Assembly: GCA_020161835.1 (NCBI GenBank)
Contig: JAIUNL010000005.1
Coordinates: forward strand, 170,391-234,390
Reading direction: 5' to 3'
DNA from: Bacteroidota bacterium
GTDB lineage: Bacteria; Bacteroidota; JABWAT01
Length of the DNA: 64,000 bases
This document shows positions 38,329 through 48,086 of the stretch, piece by piece; positions within the stretch are counted from its first letter, which is position 1; the number at the start of each line of letters is the position of its first letter. The notes beneath the pieces are model-generated. The model made no database searches and had not been told where the DNA came from. It saw only the letters and a list, made by a program, of their open reading frames with translations. A program made the position numbers and the translations under genes.

Positions 38329-39803
38329 AGCAACTTCAAAATTGAGTTCAGGATTTCTGCACTTTCTTCGTCCAGGGTCTTCATTTCTTCCAGAATGGCT
38401 TTGGGCTGGCGGAGGGCAGATTCTTCTTTTTTATTCGGATTTTTTACACTTAGGTCGTAGGTGTCTCCGGGTACTTCAGACATCGAAACACTCCAGGAAT
38501 TGGGGCTGTCGGCAAAGGTTTTTTGTAAGGTTACAAACTCCGCCAGATCGTTCTCATTAAGCGGATTAGTTTTGCCCAGATTCCGGTCGAGATTCAGCGA
38601 GTAAAACCACACGTTTTGTGTCGGTTTTCCCTTTTCAAAAAAGAGTACCACAGTTTTAACGCCGGCACCGGTAAACGTTCCGCCGGGTAAATCAAGCACG
38701 GTATGCAGGTTGCAGCTTTGCAGCAAATTCTTACGGATGGCAACGGTGGCATTATCGGTATTGCTCAGAAAGGTATTTTTAATGACCACGCCGGCTTTTC
38801 CGCCAGCTTTCAGAATCTTGATAAAGTGCTGAAGAAAAAGTGACGCCGTTTCTCCGGTTTTTACCGGAAAGTTTTGCTGAACTTCCGCCCGTTCCTTTCC
38901 ACCGAAGGGCGGATTGGCAAGCACCACATCATACCGGTCTTTCTCCTGAATGTCGGCCAGATTTTCAGCAAGGGTGTTGGTGTGGATAATGTTCGGGGCT
39001 TCCACGCCGTGAAAAATCATATTCATGATACCGATGATGTAAGCCAGAGACTTCTTCTCTTTACCGTAAAAGGTGTGCTTTTGCAGAATTTCGGTCTCTT
39101 TGGAGGAGAGTGATTTGCTCTTCCGCAGGTAATCGAACGCTTCACATAAAAATCCGGCACTGCCCACGGCACCGTCATAAATTTTCTCACCAATTTTCGG
39201 ATCAACCACTTTCACGATGGTCGTAATCAGAGGCCGTGGCGTGTAATATTCTCCGCCATTCCGCCCGGCGTTCCCCATATTTTTGATTTTATCTTCATAC
39301 AGGTGGCTCATTTCATGCTTTTCAGCGTGAGTGCGGAACCGCAACTGATCGATGAGATTGATCACTTCCCGCAGGTTGTAACCGCTTTGGATCCGGTTTT
39401 TCAGTTCACTGAAAATCTCGCCGATTTTATATTCAATCGTATCGGCACTGTCGGCGCTGGTTTTGAATTTTCTGAGGTAAGGAAAGAGTTTGTTATTCAC
39501 GAAATCGAGGAGGTCATCACCCGTCAATGCATTCTGATGGTCGAGTTTGGCGTCTTTGCTTGTGGCGGATCCGTTCAGGGCAAGCTTTGGCATCGCCCAG
39601 ACTGTCCACTGGAATTGCCGGTCGATGATAGGAGAGTAAGTTTTCCCGGTCAGTTCTGCTGAAGTTGCACGATCCTTTTCCAGGTCATCGAGATATTTGA
39701 GAAACAAAATCCAGGAGGTCTGCTCGACATAGTCCAGTTCACTTCCGCAACCCGCATCTTTATGAAGGATGTCGTCAATATTTTTAAAAGTCTGTTCAAA
39801 CAT
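38325..39803 (-). CDS. hsdM: Type I N6-adenine DNA methyltransferase subunit
   Basis: 492 residues: an HsdM N-terminal helical domain (about 1-140) and a methylase domain with AdoMet motif DGAVGSAGF (210-218; the usual TGG is SAG here) and catalytic NPPF (297-300). It methylates adenine in the bipartite site chosen by HsdS. First gene of the hsdM-hsdS unit; about 220 nt with no visible gene separate it from the upstream membrane-protein gene. Confidence 0.95.
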   Translation of the reverse strand: MFEQTFKNIDDILHKDAGCGSELDYVEQTSWILFLKYLDDLEKDRATSAELTGKTYSPIIDRQFQWTVWAMPKLALNGSATSKDAKLDHQNALTGDDLLDFVNNKLFPYLRKFKTSADSADTIEYKIGEIFSELKNRIQSGYNLREVINLIDQLRFRTHAEKHEMSHLYEDKIKNMGNAGRNGGEYYTPRPLITTIVKVVDPKIGEKIYDGAVGSAGFLCEAFDYLRKSKSLSSKETEILQKHTFYGKEKKSLAYIIGIMNMIFHGVEAPNIIHTNTLAENLADIQEKDRYDVVLANPPFGGKERAEVQQNFPVKTGETASLFLQHFIKILKAGGKAGVVIKNTFLSNTDNATVAIRKNLLQSCNLHTVLDLPGGTFTGAGVKTVVLFFEKGKPTQNVWFYSLNLDRNLGKTNPLNENDLAEFVTLQKTFADSPNSWSVSMSEVPGDTYDLSVKNPNKKEESALRQPKAILEEMKTLDEESAEILNSILKLL

Positions 39804-40021
39804 GAGTTAGTTTCTGCTTTTATTTGAGGAAGTTAAAGTTAGGGTTGGTGGGTTTGGAAAACAAATGAGGTTTTTGGGGGGATTTCGAGAATTCTGGGTA
39901 AATAATGAAGTGACAAGCCAATTTATGAATAACAAAAAAGCGTACAATATTGACTATTCAGTTAAATTTGCCACTTGCGGTTTTGGGTAAGGAATATTTT
40001 TCCCTCAAAATGATAAAAGCC

Positions 40022-40681
40022 TTACATTTCACTCCATATCCATGCTGCAATTAATGAAGCCACAATACCAATAATAAGACCTATTATGATAGGTTCCTTC
40101 TGAAATTTTATTGATTTTTTGTTATGATTTCCAGTTTGAACGTCCGAGACCTTACTGCCCTTACCCACAATAACGTTTCCTGTGTTTTCATGTTTTGTCA
40201 TATTATAACTTACAGATCCTATATTTAAAGTTGAGTTGTCATTACTAAATTTATAAATTGCTTCCGACAAATTTAAAACTTTAATTACTTCATTCTTGTG
40301 ATTAATTTCATTTGTTTCTTGGTCATATGTATATTCTTGAGGAATAACTTCGTGGTTATACACAATTAATTGCTTCTTGTTCCTAATTTTCGAAGCAGTT
40401 TCAATAAAGTAAAATATCTCACAATTTATATTTTCAAAATCAATATCAAGGTATTCGATTTGAGTGGGGTCAGAAGTCAGATGTTTAATCCATATGGCAA
40501 CCTCATAATTCTTATCTGTTTTTATAAGGTTTCTATACAAATCTAGTATTTTGCCTTTTTTATCAGCAACAACCTTGTAAGGAGTTGTGTTATCTGTAAA
40601 TCTGTTTAAAACACCAGTGCATATATTCTTTTCGAGGCTTGCCTTACTTAATAGACAAGTCGAGATTGCGTAGCTATTCAT
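40022..40681 (-). CDS. C-terminally membrane-anchored partner of the AAA ATPase, unrecognised
   Basis: 219 residues. The N-terminal half (about 1-130) has a pattern faintly like PIN-type nucleases (KVVADKKGKILDLYRNL), a middle segment is low in known motifs, and one transmembrane helix closes the protein (about 197-215, ending WSEM). Its ATG overlaps the stop of the ATPase gene by one base (TAATG), so the two are translated together. AT-rich like the ATPase. Inference: effector of a two-gene defence or toxin-like module; no family assigned. Confidence 0.6.
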   Translation of the reverse strand: MNSYAISTCLLSKASLEKNICTGVLNRFTDNTTPYKVVADKKGKILDLYRNLIKTDKNYEVAIWIKHLTSDPTQIEYLDIDFENINCEIFYFIETASKIRNKKQLIVYNHEVIPQEYTYDQETNEINHKNEVIKVLNLSEAIYKFSNDNSTLNIGSVSYNMTKHENTGNVIVGKGSKVSDVQTGNHNKKSIKFQKEPIIIGLIIGIVASLIAAWIWSEM

Positions 40682-42384
40682 TAATTGTTTGCTTGGTTTT
40701 GTAAAAAAACAATATCGTCATCTAAAAGATCACCACCATAGAATTCCTCCGGATATTTAAAATTACCTTTGTCACCAATGTTAAGTTCCTCAAGAATTGA
40801 ATTATCAAGGCTTATATCCTCATTTTTCTTAACTACATAAATAGCCACATCACTTGCTTTAATTGCTCCTTCAGAAATTCGCCTTCGCAATCGCTTTAGA
40901 AGATATTCACTATGTGTTTCAATAATTAAATTTTTACTTCTATTGTTCCTACCCTTTTTCTTTGAAACAATGCTTATAAATAAATCCGCCAAATCTGCCT
41001 GCATTTTCGGATGTAAGTGAATCTCAGGTTGTTCAATTACAGTAATAGAGTCATCAAATGAAAGAAACCCTTGAATAATTACAGGTAGTACTTGTGATAT
41101 CCCAAAACCAACATCTGTAATATCAAGCTGCAATTGATTTTGATTAATAGTTAATTTATGCAAAATATCCTGAGGATTTGTAACTTCAATATTTAAATTG
41201 AATTTTTTCAGCCAATCATTTACTTGTTTTTTTATAGAACTATTTTCTTTTAAAATTTCTGCTAATGCATCACCATCAAGTGTATCCAAATAAGTGTTTA
41301 TTTTTGCCTTGTCTAAAAAATAATATCGTTTTGGATGAGCTCTTAATGGACTGACATAGTTTATATTTTCTTCGCCGAAATAGTTTTCTAAATAACCCAA
41401 AGACTCAGATATTATTTCCGCCACAATTTCAGTTAAGATTGGAATCTCTTCTTTTACGTTATCATTAAAATCTTCATCGGGTTTAAGAAATGAAAAAATA
41501 GTTCTAGGTTGAACAAATTGTTTTTTAATTGTTTCAAGAAATTTTGAAGGAATTTTTTTTCCATCAATGAATGGAATTGAAAAAGAAAATTTAGTATTGT
41601 CTTTCGAAACTCCGGTATTTACGTCAAAAAGTATTTTGCCATCAATAGAAAGTTTAAAATTACTAATTAATAAAGTATTGTCTTTTAATACAATTTCGTA
41701 TTCCACAGAAAATAAAGAGTCATCCTTTATCGATTTTGATAGATTTATTAAGAATCCAAATGAATCAAGAATTTGGTCCCTTTTTTGTTCAATATTTTTA
41801 ATAAATCTTGGATTTCGAAAATAAAAAACGTCTTCAAAAAGAACATTGTCTTTTTGCATTTTTTTTAATTGACCTTGCCCTTCAATTATCAAATTTATTA
41901 ATTTTTCAATTTCAACTAATAATTTATCTTCAACTTTGAATTCCCGTCTTGAATTATACTTTACTTTTTGAAAAATGCTTTGTACTTGGTGAAAATCCTT
42001 TTGATTTTTTGATTGTTTAAAAATAATATTTTGAGAAAGTCCTGCATATTCCAGTAATTCGTCATATCGTCTATAAATTAAACTTCCCTTTAAGGCTGCT
42101 ATAAGATTTTCTTCCGTAAAATCAATTTTAAAAATAAATTTTTTTGAAGTGTCCTGCTTTCGGAAAATATTTTTACCTTCTCCTAAACTTAAAAATCCAC
42201 CATGTAGTTTTAAGGCAGATTTATAATTCACAGATGCTAAGCCCGTTTGTTGTAACATCAAGAACAATTGCAATAAACTAGTCTTTCCAATACTATTCGC
42301 TCCAAGAAGGATAGTAATAGGTTTAATTTTTATAGTACCTTTTTCGAAGGCTTTATAATTTTGAAAATGGATTTCTTTGAGCAT
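40681..42384 (-). CDS. AAA/ABC-type ATPase of the DUF3696/OLD-like group
   Basis: 567 residues. Walker A GANSIGKT (28-35), a long insert of mostly helical sequence, signature-like DVGFGISQVLPVI, Walker B TVIEQPEIHLHP near 450 and an ETHSEYLL H-loop near 490. No Toprim domain follows. Such RecF/OLD-like ATPases are sensors or motors in several phage defence systems, where they pair with a separate effector. Very AT-rich compared with gltB or the TonB receptors, which suggests transfer. Coupled to the next gene. Confidence 0.85.
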   Translation of the reverse strand: MLKEIHFQNYKAFEKGTIKIKPITILLGANSIGKTSLLQLFLMLQQTGLASVNYKSALKLHGGFLSLGEGKNIFRKQDTSKKFIFKIDFTEENLIAALKGSLIYRRYDELLEYAGLSQNIIFKQSKNQKDFHQVQSIFQKVKYNSRREFKVEDKLLVEIEKLINLIIEGQGQLKKMQKDNVLFEDVFYFRNPRFIKNIEQKRDQILDSFGFLINLSKSIKDDSLFSVEYEIVLKDNTLLISNFKLSIDGKILFDVNTGVSKDNTKFSFSIPFIDGKKIPSKFLETIKKQFVQPRTIFSFLKPDEDFNDNVKEEIPILTEIVAEIISESLGYLENYFGEENINYVSPLRAHPKRYYFLDKAKINTYLDTLDGDALAEILKENSSIKKQVNDWLKKFNLNIEVTNPQDILHKLTINQNQLQLDITDVGFGISQVLPVIIQGFLSFDDSITVIEQPEIHLHPKMQADLADLFISIVSKKKGRNNRSKNLIIETHSEYLLKRLRRRISEGAIKASDVAIYVVKKNEDISLDNSILEELNIGDKGNFKYPEEFYGGDLLDDDIVFLQNQANN

Positions 42385-43444
42385 AATTATATATTTAGAT
42401 GTAACAGATCATTTGTATTTGTGTTCAACTCATATCTAGATCTAGATTCATTGTGGTCCACCTTACAATCAGGTCCAGTTGGAAAAGTAATCCTTTTATA
42501 AAATTGAGTCCATCCGTTTATTTTATAAATTCAGATATAAAGCACACCCGTTAATAGTAACGCTCCTCCCCCCTCCAGAATCAATCTTTCTTAATCTTAT
42601 CAAAGAACGTCCTTTTCCCAGAAAAATCCTATACATGATTTCATGTATTTTTTCAATTTCGTCCAAGATTGGGGTCCTTTTTAAATAAAATCCTGTCTTG
42701 GTTAACTCCTTGGGTTTGGTCATTATGGATCCAATCTTTTCCTAATCGGGTCAAAGGGGAACGCCGCTTTCACAGGGGTTCCACAACGAAGGAACAACGA
42801 AAGACGGGTACACTCAGGATACAGGAAAGTGAAACTGATTTTTAAGGGATTTCCATCAGGGTTTGCTCTTTTATCGCAGGCGGGAAATCCATTCATCCTC
42901 CAGCCGTATCCCATCAAGTTTTCATGCAGAGATGGGAAATGAAGAGGGATTTATGGGCAGTTTATGGAATCCCAATGAGTACTTTATTAGAGAATGATGG
43001 AAGATTCATTAGAGAAACATGGAAGACTCATGAGAGAATCATTGGAGAAGTATGGAAGAAAACCGCGTTTTTATTAGAGAACGACTTAGAGAATTATCGG
43101 GAAATCGCGGTTTTTATTAGAGAAAAAGTGGGTCTTGACAAACGGTTTATTAGAGAATTTCGCTAAAAAGGGCGTTTTTGTCCTTCTTTTCTGGATTTAA
43201 TCATACAGCTCAGATTAGGTGTTGATTACAATTTATAAAGTCAATACCTATTTTATCCTTACTTACTAAGGTTTTCTAATTTATTTATAACAAATTATAA
43301 TGAGTTAACTCTTGAAAGTAAATTGGGGTTGTCTGAACTTTGTATCCGGCGGCTCTGATAGGCTTCCTCTCCGGTAATAACCGGCAGATCCCGGGATTTT
43401 TCCCGATACAAATAAAGCTCACAATTAAGAAAGGATTTACTCCT
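42385..43444. other. One-kilobase region without a convincing gene, between divergent units
   Basis: It lies between the start of the minus-strand ATPase and a plus-strand gene. 42385-42900 has only short frames with unlikely protein sequence. 42930-43165 is an 11-bp degenerate tandem array. 43166-43440 is AT-rich and ends with AAAGGA before the next start. Promoters for both units should lie here. Confidence 0.5.
42930..43165. repeat. 11-bp degenerate tandem repeat (ATTAGAGAA motif)
   Basis: Eight clear motif copies start at 42986, 43008, 43030, 43041, 43073, 43085, 43116 and 43149, giving steps of 22, 22, 11, 32, 12, 31 and 33. Weaker units (ATGGAAGATTC, ATGGAAGACTC) fill some of the gaps. 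An 80-codon frame crosses it, but the motif falls in different frames (FIRE and LLEN), so it is not a protein repeat. Confidence 0.75.
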
Positions 43445-44074
43445 ATGAGTAGTTCAAGCACAAAAACCCTGTATTCCAATGTACTCATCAAAGGAATGAA
43501 TACGAACATTGATCAGGATTATGCCCTTCAAACCCGCAAAAATGGACAAACCGTTATCAGAAAACGCTGGAAACGGAATCCGAATCTCCCCCTTTCTGCC
43601 GGGCAGGTCAGAATCAGGGAGACCTTTTCAGACGCCATTTCCTATGCCAAAATTCACAAAGACACCGACTTTTACAAAGAAGAATCCACCTTTCGGAAAG
43701 TCGCTGCTTATCAGCTTGCGATTCTGGATTTTCATCATGAACCTAAGGTGGAAGCAGTTGAAATCAGAAATGGTGCTGTTCCAACGGAATTCAGGCTTGT
43801 GGTGGTTGTGGATCACCCGGTAGCATTAATGGAGCTGGAAGCACAGATTTTGGATGTGACTGACAATTCAGTTCTGGTTTCCGACGGGATGTATATTGAT
43901 GACCGGAATGGCGGAAGTTATTCCATTTACTTTGAAAAGTCGCTGCTGGGAACCCGTGAAACCGTAACTGTTAAACTGAACATGGTCAGCATGACAGAAA
44001 AGGCCGTGACATTTACCAAATCTCCGATAAAAGTACTCAGAGACAATGGATCCAAAACAACAAAAAAGCCCTGA
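43445..44074 (+). CDS. Unrecognised protein with N-terminal KxRxNGQTVIRKRW segment
   Basis: 209 residues from ATG 43445, chosen for the AAAGGA Shine-Dalgarno; a longer frame to 43340 is not needed. No signal peptide. The opening (LQTRKNGQTVIRKRWKRN, then SAGQVRIRETFSDAISYAK) weakly resembles small Bacteroidota proteins of the DUF6266-like type; the second half looks beta-rich. Function unknown. A terminator hairpin includes the stop codon. Confidence 0.65.
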   Translation: MSSSSTKTLYSNVLIKGMNTNIDQDYALQTRKNGQTVIRKRWKRNPNLPLSAGQVRIRETFSDAISYAKIHKDTDFYKEESTFRKVAAYQLAILDFHHEPKVEAVEIRNGAVPTEFRLVVVVDHPVALMELEAQILDVTDNSVLVSDGMYIDDRNGGSYSIYFEKSLLGTRETVTVKLNMVSMTEKAVTFTKSPIKVLRDNGSKTTKKP

Positions 44075-44095
44075 CAGATTCTGCCAGAGCTTTTT
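44063..44095. terminator. Bidirectional terminator overlapping a stop codon
   Basis: Arms AAAAAGCCCTGACAGA (44063-44078) and TCTGCCAGAGCTTTTT (44080-44095) pair with two mismatches that are G-T wobbles in RNA. T run on the right, A run on the left. The TGA of the upstream gene lies in the left arm. Confidence 0.8.
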
Positions 44096-45086
44096 ATATT
44101 TTCATTGCAATACCCGTGCGGGTGCAACCGCACGGGTGTAAATATCCTGCTTTTACACTTCCAATTCAATATATAGATTGATTTTTTTTTTGAGATTTTG
44201 ATTTCACACAACCATTTCCCATCTCCGATTCTCGATCCCAAATATAGAATATTGACTTAACAACGGGTTAAATGACCTCATCCGTCCGTGGAAAAAGGAA
44301 TGTTCATTTCCGCCCGGAATGAGGGCAAACCATTAACAAAGAATTGTGACCGGGCGGGTTTTGGTTTGTGGTGATCATTACCCCGGGCTGACACCCGGGG
44401 CTACAAACATATCACCACGCCGTGGTGAGGTAAAATACAAATTGTATTTCTGCCAGAATCAGGGAAAGTGCGGTTGTGATTCAAAAACCGCCGTCAGCCA
44501 CTCGACGCGGCAACCAACGCAGTGCCCGGTTAAATCGAATCTGTGTTTGAAGGAGGCTACTGCCGACTGAGTTCAGATTCGATCAGGGCCGAAGTGCCAG
44601 TTGCAAGTCAAAGAGTGGGTGGGCGGTCAGGGGTTTTGCCACCTTTTGCCCCGTCAAAAGGTGGTCGTCGAAGACAAATAGAAAAAAACGGTCCCTGAGC
44701 GTAGCCGAAGGGCCGCCCGGAATGAGGGAAACGTATAAACAAAGAATTGTGACCGGGCGGGTTTTGTTTTGGGGATTTTGTTCCACCGGGTTTCCACCCG
44801 GGGCTATTCACGTTTCACCACGTTGTGGTGAGGTAAAATACAAATTGTATTTCTGCCAGAATCAGGGCATGTGCGGTTGTGAAGGTTCGTGCGTTCGGGA
44901 AAGTGACCGTTGCGTTCGGAGTATTAATCCATTTTTGAGGGGTAAGTGTAAAATAGTTTGAACCTGACTCGTTTTTAAAGGCATCGAATTCGATGCCTTT
45001 AAAAACCAGGGGTTTTGAGCTGTTTCCATAGTCCACAAAATTGTCTGTTTTTTGGGATATGTTCCAGACTCTGGATTGTTTTGCAT

Positions 45087-45280
45087 TCCGCAAACTCAGC
45101 GGCATGTGCGGTTGCAAAATCCGTGCGCCTTCAAGAACGGAATCAAAAATTGGTACAATTGACGATAAGAAAATCCATACGATTCCGTTCTTGCGGGATC
45201 AGCGTTGGGAAACGGATTTAGCGTTCTGAGGTTGAAGGGGTTTTGGGTACTTTTGCCCAGACAAAAGTACCTCGTCGAAG
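45087..45280 (+). repeat. Direct repeat, copy 1 (about 194 bp)
   Basis: Nearly identical to 45479-45671, with a handful of substitutions. It begins TCCGCAAACTCAGCGG and ends with a block E stem GGTACTTTTG/CAAAAGTACC. Confidence 0.85.
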
Positions 45281-45478
45281 ACAAAGGAATTTGCATTTCC
45301 GCCCGGAATGAGGGCAAACCATTAACAAAGATCTGTGGCCGGGCGGGTTTGAATTCCAATACATTAACCCCGGGCTGACTCCGTCGGTGGCCGGATCTTC
45401 GAACCCGGGGCTACAAACATGTCACCCCTATGGGGTTAAGGATTTGGATTTCTACCAGAATCAGGGCATGTGCGACAA

Positions 45479-45671
45479 TCCGCAAACTCAGCGGCATGTG
45501 CTGTTGCAAAATCCGTGCGCCTTCAAGAACGGAATCAAAAATTGGTACCATTGACGATAAGAAAATCCATACGATTCCGTGCTTGCGGAAACAGCGGCGG
45601 GAAACGGATTTAGCGTTCTGAGATTGCAGGGGTTTTGGGTACTTTTGCCCAGACAAAAGTACCTCTCCGAA
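45479..45671 (+). repeat. Direct repeat, copy 2
   Basis: Second copy of 45087-45280, about 390 bp away. The tail after the stem differs: CTCTCCGAAGG in place of CTCGTCGAAG. Confidence 0.85.
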
Positions 45672-45767
45672 GGAAAATGAAAACCTCATCTATTATTTAA
45701 TAGTAATTTGTCTTATTTTTCATTCCGTTTCTGCCTTCTTGAAAATTAACCAAAAAGGATTAAATCA

Positions 45768-46160
45768 ATGAAATGGAAATATGTTTGGGGTTGGTTTCCG
45801 TTGTTGGCAATTGCTTTTATCAACGGGACGATACGTCAGATTGGATATCAGGAACTTTTAGGTGAACTCAATGCTCATCAGGTATCTACAGCGATCGGAA
45901 TGATTTTATTTGCGTTTTACTTTCTTTGGATTGATCAAAAATGGAAACCCGTTAGTGTGAATGAAACCATGAAAATTGGCTTTCTTTGGGTGATCTTGAC
46001 GATCATTTTTGAATTTGGAATGGGAGTTGGAATGGGCCGTCCGTGGGAAATTATGGTTCATGATTATAATCTTGCCGCCGGACGTGTCTGGGTCGTGATT
46101 TTAGCCTGGGTAGCGATTGGTCCGTCGGTGGTTTTCTGGTGGAGGAAAAAGAGAGAGTAG
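45768..46160 (+). CDS. Small four-helix membrane protein, unrecognised
   Basis: 130 residues with hydrophobic segments at about 5-22, 38-55, 67-85 and 105-122 and a basic C-terminus WWRKKRE. AAGGA precedes the ATG. No family recognised. It stands alone between two repeat mosaics. Confidence 0.65.
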   Translation: MKWKYVWGWFPLLAIAFINGTIRQIGYQELLGELNAHQVSTAIGMILFAFYFLWIDQKWKPVSVNETMKIGFLWVILTIIFEFGMGVGMGRPWEIMVHDYNLAAGRVWVVILAWVAIGPSVVFWWRKKRE

Positions 46161-47228
46161 GATTGGTGGTTCACCTCGATAATCAGCCTGCGGCTGAACT
46201 CGGTGACCAGGGCAAATAACAGTTTCCAACTGCATTTTCACCCTTCTCCCTTGGGAGAAGGGCCGGGGATGAGGTCATATCGTCCGTGGAAAAAGGGTTT
46301 TGGCAATTTTCAGGATTTTGTTTCCACGTTAGAATTTGGTGGTTCCCAAAACCCACCCCCATTCCCTCCCGCAGTAGCGGGACAGGCTCTCCGTTGGAGG
46401 GGGTTATCAAATTCGCATTTCTGCCAGAATCAGGGCAAGTGAGGTCTCCGAGTGCCAATCCCGGGCCCCTCGATACTCAGCCTTTGGCTGAACTCGGGGA
46501 CCGGGATTGGTTTATCGAGGAGACGAAAGATTCATTTTTTTGCCAGAATCAGGGCATGTGCGGTTGCGATTCAAAAACCGCCGTCAGCCACTCGACGCGG
46601 CAACCATGCTTCGGCAGGCTGACGGCGGATGGAAGACAAAAACCTTCAATGCTTTCTTAATAATTTGCATTTTGGCCAGAATCAGGGCAAGTGAGGTTGC
46701 GAAGGTTCGTGCGTTTCAGAAAGTGACCGAAAGACTGGTGTCCTTTTAAAATATTCAATTTTTATATCCGGTCAGTTTCTGCGGCAAGCGGGGTTTGTGA
46801 CCCGAAGGGTTCACAGGCAAGGAACCTTTGCGTTCTGAGTCTGGCGAAGGTTTTGCCCACTTTTCCCGGAAAAGTGGGTCGTCGAAGACAAATGAAGTTG
46901 GGTGTTTGCGAAATAGAAAGATTTGGTGGTAAATAAAACCCACCCCCTTACCCCCTCCGTCGGAGGGGGAACTTAAATCCCCTACCTTCACCTTATTTAT
47001 TTAAGTATTCACCGATATAATAAACCGATACAAAGAAAATACCCGCCTCTTATCTCATTTATTTAACTTCTTTTCCACAAAATAGAATTTAATCCTTTCC
47101 GGAATATCCTTCCTGTTGACAAATAAAAAAATATTCTTTAAATAGTAATTACTTTTACAAGCAACCACAATAAATGTAACTATAATTACATTATGATCTT
47201 TTTCTGACTTTCGTTATAAAGGTTCACC
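46161..47228. repeat. Repeat mosaic: blocks F, B, A, D, G and E
   Basis: Block F (46170-46208), block B reversed (46234-46300), block A reversed (46345-46405), block D at 46417-46445, 46541-46568 and 46672-46705, part of block G (46565-46632), block E (46855-46892) and block A reversed (46935-46975). 46980-47228 is AT-rich with no recognised element except AAAGG before the next ATG. Confidence 0.78.
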
Positions 47229-48086
47229 ATGGTCAATTTGATGCTTACTTCCGTTCTTGCACTCCTTCCTCTCTTTTCTGACGGTCCGAAGGAAAAGGGA
47301 CAACTTTTCATTATTGGCGGGGGTGACCGGGTAAGTGAGATGCAGAAGTTTGTTGATCTGGCTGGCGGACCTGCCTCCAAGATTGTGGTGATTCCCATGG
47401 CCGGTGGTGATTACGTGGATGACTGGCTGTTTGAAAAGAAAAGATTTGAAGCGATGGGATGCACGAATGTAATATCCCTGATTACCGACCGGGCCGGAGC
47501 CGATGCCGATTCAACCGTAGCCAAACTGGAAGGTGCAAAAGGCGTTTTTATGACCGGTGGTGACCAGGTACGCCTCACCAAAATATTTCTTGGAACGAAA
47601 ACCTTTGCCAAACTGAAGTCCGTTTATCAGGAAGGGGCGATTATCGGCGGAACCAGTGCCGGTGCGGCCGTTATGAGTAAAATCATGCTCACCGGAGAGG
47701 AACTCGTCAATAAAGATTCCACCACCTACTTCCATACGATTCAAAAAAGAAATGTGGAAGCGATTGAAGGGTTCGGACTCATCAGCGAAAAGATTATCAT
47801 TGATCAGCATTTTATCATCAGAAAACGCCTAAACCGCCTCATTTCCGTCCTGATCGATCATCCCGGACATATTGGTATCGGCATCGATGAATCTACCGGC
47901 ATTTTGGTAAAACCGGATTATACCTTTGAAGTTTTCGGCGGCAGAACGGTGGTGATCGTGGATGCAACCGATGTGCACAACATCCGCACCACAAAAGATG
48001 GCCTGTATGCAGCAGAAGGCATCAAAATAGACATTCTCATGGCCGGTGACCGGTATGATTTCAGAAAAAGGAAAGTGGTAAAATAG
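47229..48086 (+). CDS. Cyanophycinase-like serine peptidase (S51)
   Basis: 285 residues. Nucleophile S143 lies in the S51 signature GGTSAGAAVMS; a downstream DQHFIIRKRLNRLI supplies the usual His/Arg region. Cyanophycinases release beta-Asp-Arg dipeptides from cyanophycin, and relatives cut other alpha-Asp or beta-Asp peptides. A short hydrophobic N-terminus (about 1-17) may be a signal peptide. AAAGG precedes the ATG. The TAG stop is the first triplet of an AAGGCRT heptamer array. A second S51 gene lies at 58920. Confidence 0.9.
   Translation: MVNLMLTSVLALLPLFSDGPKEKGQLFIIGGGDRVSEMQKFVDLAGGPASKIVVIPMAGGDYVDDWLFEKKRFEAMGCTNVISLITDRAGADADSTVAKLEGAKGVFMTGGDQVRLTKIFLGTKTFAKLKSVYQEGAIIGGTSAGAAVMSKIMLTGEELVNKDSTTYFHTIQKRNVEAIEGFGLISEKIIIDQHFIIRKRLNRLISVLIDHPGHIGIGIDESTGILVKPDYTFEVFGGRTVVIVDATDVHNIRTTKDGLYAAEGIKIDILMAGDRYDFRKRKVVK

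Larger units (their letters stand above)
44096..45767. repeat. 1.7-kb repeat mosaic with third composite copy and a long direct repeat
   Basis: In reverse orientation: block B fragment (about 44268-44300), block H (44308-44362), block I (44385-44430), block D (44448-44480), block G (44485-44622), block E (44639-44680), a second H-I-D set (44715-44885), and E copies at 45250-45286 and 45636-45671. 45087-45280 and 45479-45671 are direct repeats. Frames here are translated repeats, not genes. Confidence 0.82.

Noticed and set aside
42523..42917. Two minus-strand frames of 66 and 64 codons that overlap by one base
   Set aside because: The stop-start overlap is suggestive, but the sequences look random, no ribosome site is clear, and low-GC stops make such frames common.
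42986..43157. Plasmid-type origin suspected from iteron-like repeats
   Set aside because: No replication or partition gene is nearby and the flanks are chromosomal in type; kept only as a phased array.
42924..43166. 80-codon plus-strand frame across the 11-bp array
   Set aside because: The frame is open because the motif ATTAGAGAA has few stops; the motif falls in different frames, so a protein repeat is unlikely.
44346..45689. Several frames of 60-100 codons on both strands
   Set aside because: They are translations of the D, G, E, H and I repeats; nearly the same peptide occurs twice because of the 194-bp direct repeat.
44063..45767. CRISPR-like array suspected from the many short repeats
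   Set aside because: Repeat spacing is irregular, spacers are themselves repeats, and no cas genes are present.
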